From assembly GCA_900552845.1 (NCBI GenBank), contig USBC01000057.1, positions 1 through 9,776 of the forward strand: DNA of 9,776 bases, given 5' to 3'. Shown piece after piece: positions 5,676 to 9,776 of this stretch. Below the pieces are notes generated by a model, which ran no database searches, had not been told where the DNA came from, and worked only from the letters and a program-made list of their open reading frames with translations. The stretch comes from an uncultured Oscillospiraceae bacterium (GTDB lineage Bacteria; Bacillota; Clostridia; Oscillospirales; Ruminococcaceae). Within the stretch, counting starts at the first letter, position 1. Every line of letters starts with the position of its first letter. Position numbers and translations under genes: made by a program.

Positions 5676-7118
5676 GTGCGAAAGATGATGGCAGTGCTGC
5701 TGGCTTTGGCATTGGCTCTTTCTCTTTTTGCCTGCGGAAAGGAGCCGGAGCAGACAGATGCTCCCGGCTCAGATATTCAGCAGGGGACGGTAATTCTGCC
5801 GAAGCCGCAGGAGGACGGAGACACAGACGAAAATGAAAACGATCAGAAGGGAGAATATCCCTCTGCCGAAGAACCGCTGCCTGTCAAGCCGGATCATACT
5901 CAAAAACCGCAGGACAATAAGAATAACAATAGTAATACTCAAAAGCCTGATAACGGCAAGCAGCCTGCTGAGCAACCAAAGCCGGATAACGGAAACTCAG
6001 CAGGCGGCAATGTAACTGTACCGAGCGGCGAATATCGTGCCGTATGGATCAGCTATTTAGAGCTGGAAAACATGCTTACGGGCAAGACGGCAGCGCAATT
6101 TCGCAGTAATATCGGCGCAGCGTATGATAATGTGAAAAATCTGGGCTGCAATACAGCTATTGTGCATGTACGGCCATTTGGAGATGCATTGTATGCGTCC
6201 GATTATTTTCCGACCTCCTACCTGATTACCGGAACAGAGGGAGATGCACTTCCCTTTGATCCTTTGAAGATTATGATAGAGGAGGCACACAGCCGCGGCA
6301 TGACCTTTGAGGCATGGCTGAACCCTTATCGAGTGCGTGCACGCACCGGAAAAGCGCTTAGCAGCGATAACCCTGCGCAGCAGTACATAAACAGCGGCAG
6401 CAATGCTGTATATCAAACTGCAAATGGCGGGATATTCTATAACCCCGGCTCACGCGAGGCGATTGATCTGATCGTCAACGGGGTGAGGGAGATCGTAAGA
6501 AATTACGATGTGGACGCAATTCACTTTGACGATTACTTTTACGCCACGACCGACAGCAACATCGACAGTGAATTGTATGCGGCAGGCGGAAACGGACTTT
6601 CGCTGTCGGCGTGGCGCAGACAGAATGTCAACACCATGGTGCGCGAGGTCTACTCTGCGGTAAAGGCAGAGAAACCGGCGGTGCGCTTTGGCATCAGTCC
6701 GCAGGGAAATACCAAAGCAAACTATGACACGCTGTATGCTGATGTTGCTACATGGCTGGGAAATGCCGGCTATGTGGATTATATCTGCCCCCAAATCTAC
6801 TACGGATTCCAGAATGCCACCTGTCCGTACAGCGCAGTGCTGAAGGAATTTGACGGCATGATAAAGGTGAGCGGAATTGATTTGTATGTAGGCTTGGCAG
6901 CCTACAAGATCGGCAAAGAGGATACCTACGCCGGAGCAAGCGGTAAATATGAGTGGCAGCAGAACAGTAATCTTTTAAGCCGTATGGTGACGGAGGCGAG
7001 AGACGCAAGCCATTATAAAGGGTATTGCCTATACAGCTACAGCTCGCTGTTTTTGCCTGCTGCCGGGGTAAAGGCACAGATACAGACGGAAATCACTGCC
7101 CTTAGCAAGCTCCTATAA
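5676..7118 (+). CDS. Lipoprotein with GHL10/DUF187 (YddW/DigH-like) glycosidase domain
   Basis: 480-residue surface lipoprotein. GTG start with AAGGGGAG at 5661-5668. The signal peptide ends in a lipobox, L-F-A-C with Cys at 20. Residues 24-115 are a hydrophilic linker rich in P, K, N, Q and D (K-P-D-N-G occurs twice), long enough to reach into the wall. The TIM-barrel domain of the glycosyl-hydrolase-like family 10 (PF02638) runs from about 119 (E-Y-R-A-V-W) to 460. Its family motifs look intact: F-E-A-W-L-N-P-Y-R (211-219), H-F-D-D-Y-F (283-288), F-G-I-S-P-Q-G-N (338-345) and Y-I-C-P-Q-I-Y-Y (369-376). The E. coli member DigH (YddW) cuts peptidoglycan strands stripped of stem peptides. By analogy this acts in the wall on denuded glycan; other glycan substrates remain possible. 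It lies 21 bases before the amidase fusion gene and is very likely cotranscribed with it. Confidence 0.93.
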   Translation: MRKMMAVLLALALALSLFACGKEPEQTDAPGSDIQQGTVILPKPQEDGDTDENENDQKGEYPSAEEPLPVKPDHTQKPQDNKNNNSNTQKPDNGKQPAEQPKPDNGNSAGGNVTVPSGEYRAVWISYLELENMLTGKTAAQFRSNIGAAYDNVKNLGCNTAIVHVRPFGDALYASDYFPTSYLITGTEGDALPFDPLKIMIEEAHSRGMTFEAWLNPYRVRARTGKALSSDNPAQQYINSGSNAVYQTANGGIFYNPGSREAIDLIVNGVREIVRNYDVDAIHFDDYFYATTDSNIDSELYAAGGNGLSLSAWRRQNVNTMVREVYSAVKAEKPAVRFGISPQGNTKANYDTLYADVATWLGNAGYVDYICPQIYYGFQNATCPYSAVLKEFDGMIKVSGIDLYVGLAAYKIGKEDTYAGASGKYEWQQNSNLLSRMVTEARDASHYKGYCLYSYSSLFLPAAGVKAQIQTEITALSKLL

Positions 7119-7127
7119 CCGACCCAT

Positions 7128-7134
7128 GGGAGGA
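7128..7134 (+). promoter_or_regulatory. Ribosome-binding site for the amidase fusion
   Basis: GGGAGGA lies 5 bases before GTG 7140, which supports this non-ATG start. No in-frame ATG occurs before the transmembrane segment. Confidence 0.75.
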
Positions 7135-7139
7135 CAGTT

Positions 7140-9776
7140 GTGTCAAAATTCAGGAAGAATAATAAAAAAAATGCGTTGCTTTTTACACTGGCTTTTGCTT
7201 TGATTATAGCCGGTGCGATGGCTGTCACCTTTTTTACCGATTGGAACCCGTTGGGTGCGTTGGCAGGACCGAGCCAGCCTAAGCCGGATCCCGATCAGAC
7301 CGTTCCGATCCAGCCTGATAACACTTCAACCGATGAACCGAATATTGAGCCGGAGCCGGAATTGCCCATAACATTTAATATTCCGGATCGAATGCGCGCA
7401 GTGACAATCATGCCCGGCGCAGATTTTTTGACGGAGAAAAATGAAGCTGCCGAGAAGGTAAAAAAAGAGATAGATGCAGCGCTGGAGACCGCTAAGGCGC
7501 TGGATATGAATACCGTACTGGTGGGGACAAGCACCGACCAGTTCGCAGCATATGACAGTCTGACAAGACCGGTGGCCAATGCAGTATTTGATCCTTTGGA
7601 TTATCTTATTGCGGGTGCGCGCAGCCGCGGGCTGTATGTATACTGTTTCTTTGATTTGAAGGCGACCTACGACGGTATGGGGCTGGTGACTTATCCCCGT
7701 TTTGATACCGCGCTGCTGAACGGAATTGAAAAGGAACTGAGCGGTTTTTTGGAGAAATACGCTCCTGACGGGCTGTTCTTCTATAACTATGATTTCCCGG
7801 AGAGTGCTACTGCCTTTGCTGACTATTTAAGCTGCGGCGGCGGTATGAATTACAGCGATTATCTGGACGGTGCCTCTCGCAAGATCGTGGAGTCGGCAAG
7901 CGGTCTGGTGCGTAAAAAGGCGCCCGGCGTGCAGGTGGGCTTGATTGCAGAGCCGCAATGGGCTACCACCAAGGAAAATGAGGCGGGGCAGAATACCCTT
8001 GATCCCTATTCCATGCTGACCGACGGACACTGCGATGTCAAGGCAATGATTGAGGACGGTCTGGCAGACATGATCGCGGTCAAGGCATTTGGGTCGTTGA
8101 CCGACAGCAAGATCCCGTTTGAACGGATCGTCAAGTGGTGGTCGGAGCTGGCAGCGGAAAATGAGGTAAGAATGTACACCATTCATGCCGCTGACCGCAT
8201 GGCGAACAGCACCTATGCAGGCTGGGGCTCCTCCGACCAGATGACCAAGCAGGCGATCACCCTGGAAAGCTACAAGGGCTGCAACGGCAGCATCTTTTAC
8301 GGGCTTGCCAGCATGAAAGCGGATCCTGCCGGATCGGTTACCCTGCTGAAAAAGTATTTCCGTAACGAGGTAAATACGGATTACATTATGACCGAGTTGA
8401 GTGTTTCGGTGCCGGCAAAGCTGAATTATTCCACTTATGAGCCAACTGTGCTGTTCCGCGGTGCGTCCGATCCGACCAATCCGGTAACGGTGAACGGCGC
8501 CGAAATTAAGACCGACGCCAACGGATATTTTTCCAAGAGCTATGACCTGAAGCCGGGGCTTAACACCTTTACCATTGTCCACAAGGACAAGACACTGGTG
8601 TATAAGATCACCCGGAATGTTAAGATATTCCAAAGCGTCGCACCGACCGGTTCACTGACGGTAGATGGCAGCACCGACATCACGCTGACAGCGATGGCGT
8701 ACGAAAATGCCGTTATTACAGCAGTGGTGAACGGACAGACGGTAACGCTGACTCGGGATAACAGTGAAGGCGATAGCACCGAATCAGACCGCGAGTCCTT
8801 CTATGTGAAGTACACCGGTACATACCGCACGCCCGCTGCCGGCGGCAGCGTAAAGAACCTTGGAAATATTACCTTTAAGGGAAGCTGGGAGGGCAAAGAG
8901 GAGACCGAGACCGGCGCTTCCATTAAGGTGAACAAGATCGCCGAGGTGGGCAGCGGCAGCCCCATTATCGTGACGGCAAGCCAGGCGGAGACCTTCCCGA
9001 CCAGCACGCTGGACGATCTTTCTGACGGCAGCTATTATCCACTGCCCAAGGGGACGCTGGATTATACCGTTGGTGATATGATCGTCTTTACCAGCGGCAG
9101 TTCGACCTATCGATATTATAAGCTTGCCAGCGGACTGCGCGTTTATGCCGGAGACATTGCCGCTGCCAGCCAGCAGGTACAGGATGTGGTGGTCAGTGGA
9201 ATGAGCATTTCTGCTAATACAGCAACCACAACGGTGGCGCTGAACATGAGCCAGCCGACCAGCTACTCGGTGAGTTATTCCAGCAGCGGTATTTCCTTTA
9301 CCTTTAACTATCTCAAATCTGCCTGCGGCAGTTTGACTTCTCTGACAAAGAATCCGATTTTCTCCTCGGCTACATGGAGCGGAGACACGCTGACTCTGCG
9401 GTTCCGAAAGACCAATGGCATGTGCGGCTATACTGCAAGCTATAACGGCAATACGCTCTCCTTGCAATTCAATAACCCGCCCGCCGGTATCGCAGGCGCA
9501 AGAATTGTGATCGATCCGGGACACGGAGGCACTGATGTGGGTGCTTTGGGCTTCTATCCCGGCAAGCATGAGGATTATGTAAACCGGCAAATTGCTACCG
9601 AGTTAGCATCAATCCTGCGCAACCAGGGCGCGTCGGTGCTGCTCATTGATACCAGTGGCAGCTCCAAGGTTGTGCTACAAACCCGTGTGGCGCAGGCGGC
9701 AAGCTTCAAACCGCAGATTTTCCTGAGCGTTCACAGCAACTCCGCCACCAATTCCTCGGCACGGGGCAGCGAGGCT
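7140..9776 (+). CDS. Large surface protein: GHL10-like domain fused to Amidase_3 (3' end missing)
   Basis: The frame is open from GTG 7140 to the window edge (879 codons, no stop). A basic N-terminus and one membrane segment (12-33) without a lipobox are followed by a P/D/E-rich linker (about 44-80). Residues 84-410 align along their length with the GHL10 domain of the upstream gene (for example F-D-P-L at 150-153, then S-R-G-L) but lack its acidic motif residues. Residues 420-510 look like a bacterial Ig-like domain (V-T-V-N-G-A-E-I and P-G-L-N-T-F-T-I), then come further beta-rich spacers, an SH3-like stretch near 634-678 and an AMIN-like beta domain at about 683-785. From 788 an Amidase_3 domain begins, R-I-V-I-D-P-G-H-G-G-T-D, with zinc ligands H795, E811 and H865 (S-V-H-S-N). 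That domain hydrolyses the amide between N-acetylmuramic acid and L-alanine. The final catalytic Glu is beyond the window. All large opposite-strand frames here are shadows. Confidence 0.93.
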   Translation, partial: MSKFRKNNKKNALLFTLAFALIIAGAMAVTFFTDWNPLGALAGPSQPKPDPDQTVPIQPDNTSTDEPNIEPEPELPITFNIPDRMRAVTIMPGADFLTEKNEAAEKVKKEIDAALETAKALDMNTVLVGTSTDQFAAYDSLTRPVANAVFDPLDYLIAGARSRGLYVYCFFDLKATYDGMGLVTYPRFDTALLNGIEKELSGFLEKYAPDGLFFYNYDFPESATAFADYLSCGGGMNYSDYLDGASRKIVESASGLVRKKAPGVQVGLIAEPQWATTKENEAGQNTLDPYSMLTDGHCDVKAMIEDGLADMIAVKAFGSLTDSKIPFERIVKWWSELAAENEVRMYTIHAADRMANSTYAGWGSSDQMTKQAITLESYKGCNGSIFYGLASMKADPAGSVTLLKKYFRNEVNTDYIMTELSVSVPAKLNYSTYEPTVLFRGASDPTNPVTVNGAEIKTDANGYFSKSYDLKPGLNTFTIVHKDKTLVYKITRNVKIFQSVAPTGSLTVDGSTDITLTAMAYENAVITAVVNGQTVTLTRDNSEGDSTESDRESFYVKYTGTYRTPAAGGSVKNLGNITFKGSWEGKEETETGASIKVNKIAEVGSGSPIIVTASQAETFPTSTLDDLSDGSYYPLPKGTLDYTVGDMIVFTSGSSTYRYYKLASGLRVYAGDIAAASQQVQDVVVSGMSISANTATTTVALNMSQPTSYSVSYSSSGISFTFNYLKSACGSLTSLTKNPIFSSATWSGDTLTLRFRKTNGMCGYTASYNGNTLSLQFNNPPAGIAGARIVIDPGHGGTDVGALGFYPGKHEDYVNRQIATELASILRNQGASVLLIDTSGSSKVVLQTRVAQAASFKPQIFLSVHSNSATNSSARGSEA

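Noticed and set aside
9039..9056. An LPxTG-like sortase signal at L-P-K-G-T in the amidase fusion
   Set aside because: The order is LPKGT rather than LPxTG, it is internal, and no hydrophobic segment with a basic tail follows.
7827..9590. Two 268-codon open frames on the - strand (7827-8633 and 8784-9590)
   Set aside because: The + strand frame is open without a stop for 2637 bases and encodes GHL10-like and Amidase_3 motifs. The antisense products show no family features.

Overview
The window reads as chromosome from a Gram-positive anaerobe of the Firmicutes, most likely a Clostridia relative (Oscillospiraceae-like gut lineage). This is inferred from AGGAGG ribosome-binding sites, frequent GTG starts, roughly 50% G+C, NrdR, a TIGR02289-like M3 peptidase, a lipoprotein signal and surface cell-wall enzymes with long hydrophilic linkers. 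No rRNA, tRNA, CRISPR array, insertion sequence or phage gene was seen. All supported genes are on the + strand, and no gene-free stretch exceeds 300 bases.

Left part (1-1766): the 3' end of an RbsB-like sugar-binding protein of an ABC importer, then a small divergent relative of pseudouridine-5'-phosphate glycosidase (PsuG). A possible promoter overlaps the end of the first gene, and a strong nested hairpin lies in the leader. The pair suggests uptake and breakdown of a ribose-like or nucleoside-derived sugar. The PsuG-like protein has lost one family active-site residue.

Middle part (1767-4382): a 22-bp near-palindrome that matches the chromosomal ParB site parS at 15 of 16 core positions, then a stand-alone cytosolic M3-family oligoendopeptidase with its own promoter and a strong terminator. 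Next comes nrdR, the ATP-cone repressor of ribonucleotide reductase genes, also with its own promoter and terminator.

Right part (4383-9776): a probable three-gene envelope cluster behind an extended -10 promoter. It encodes (i) a membrane-anchored protein with a sugar-binding (PBP1) fold and no transporter beside it, (ii) a lipoprotein with a GHL10/DUF187 (YddW/DigH-like) glycosidase domain, and (iii) a very large membrane-anchored protein, open to the window edge. The third protein joins a second GHL10-like domain, beta-rich spacer domains, an AMIN-like domain and an Amidase_3 N-acetylmuramoyl-L-alanine amidase domain. In E. coli the GHL10 enzyme DigH cuts glycan strands that amidases have stripped of peptides, so an amidase physically joined to a GHL10 fold, next to a free GHL10 lipoprotein, suggests a coupled strip-and-cut wall-remodelling system. 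The GHL10 domain inside the fusion appears to have lost its acidic motif residues and may bind rather than cut glycan. This is the most interesting part of the window.
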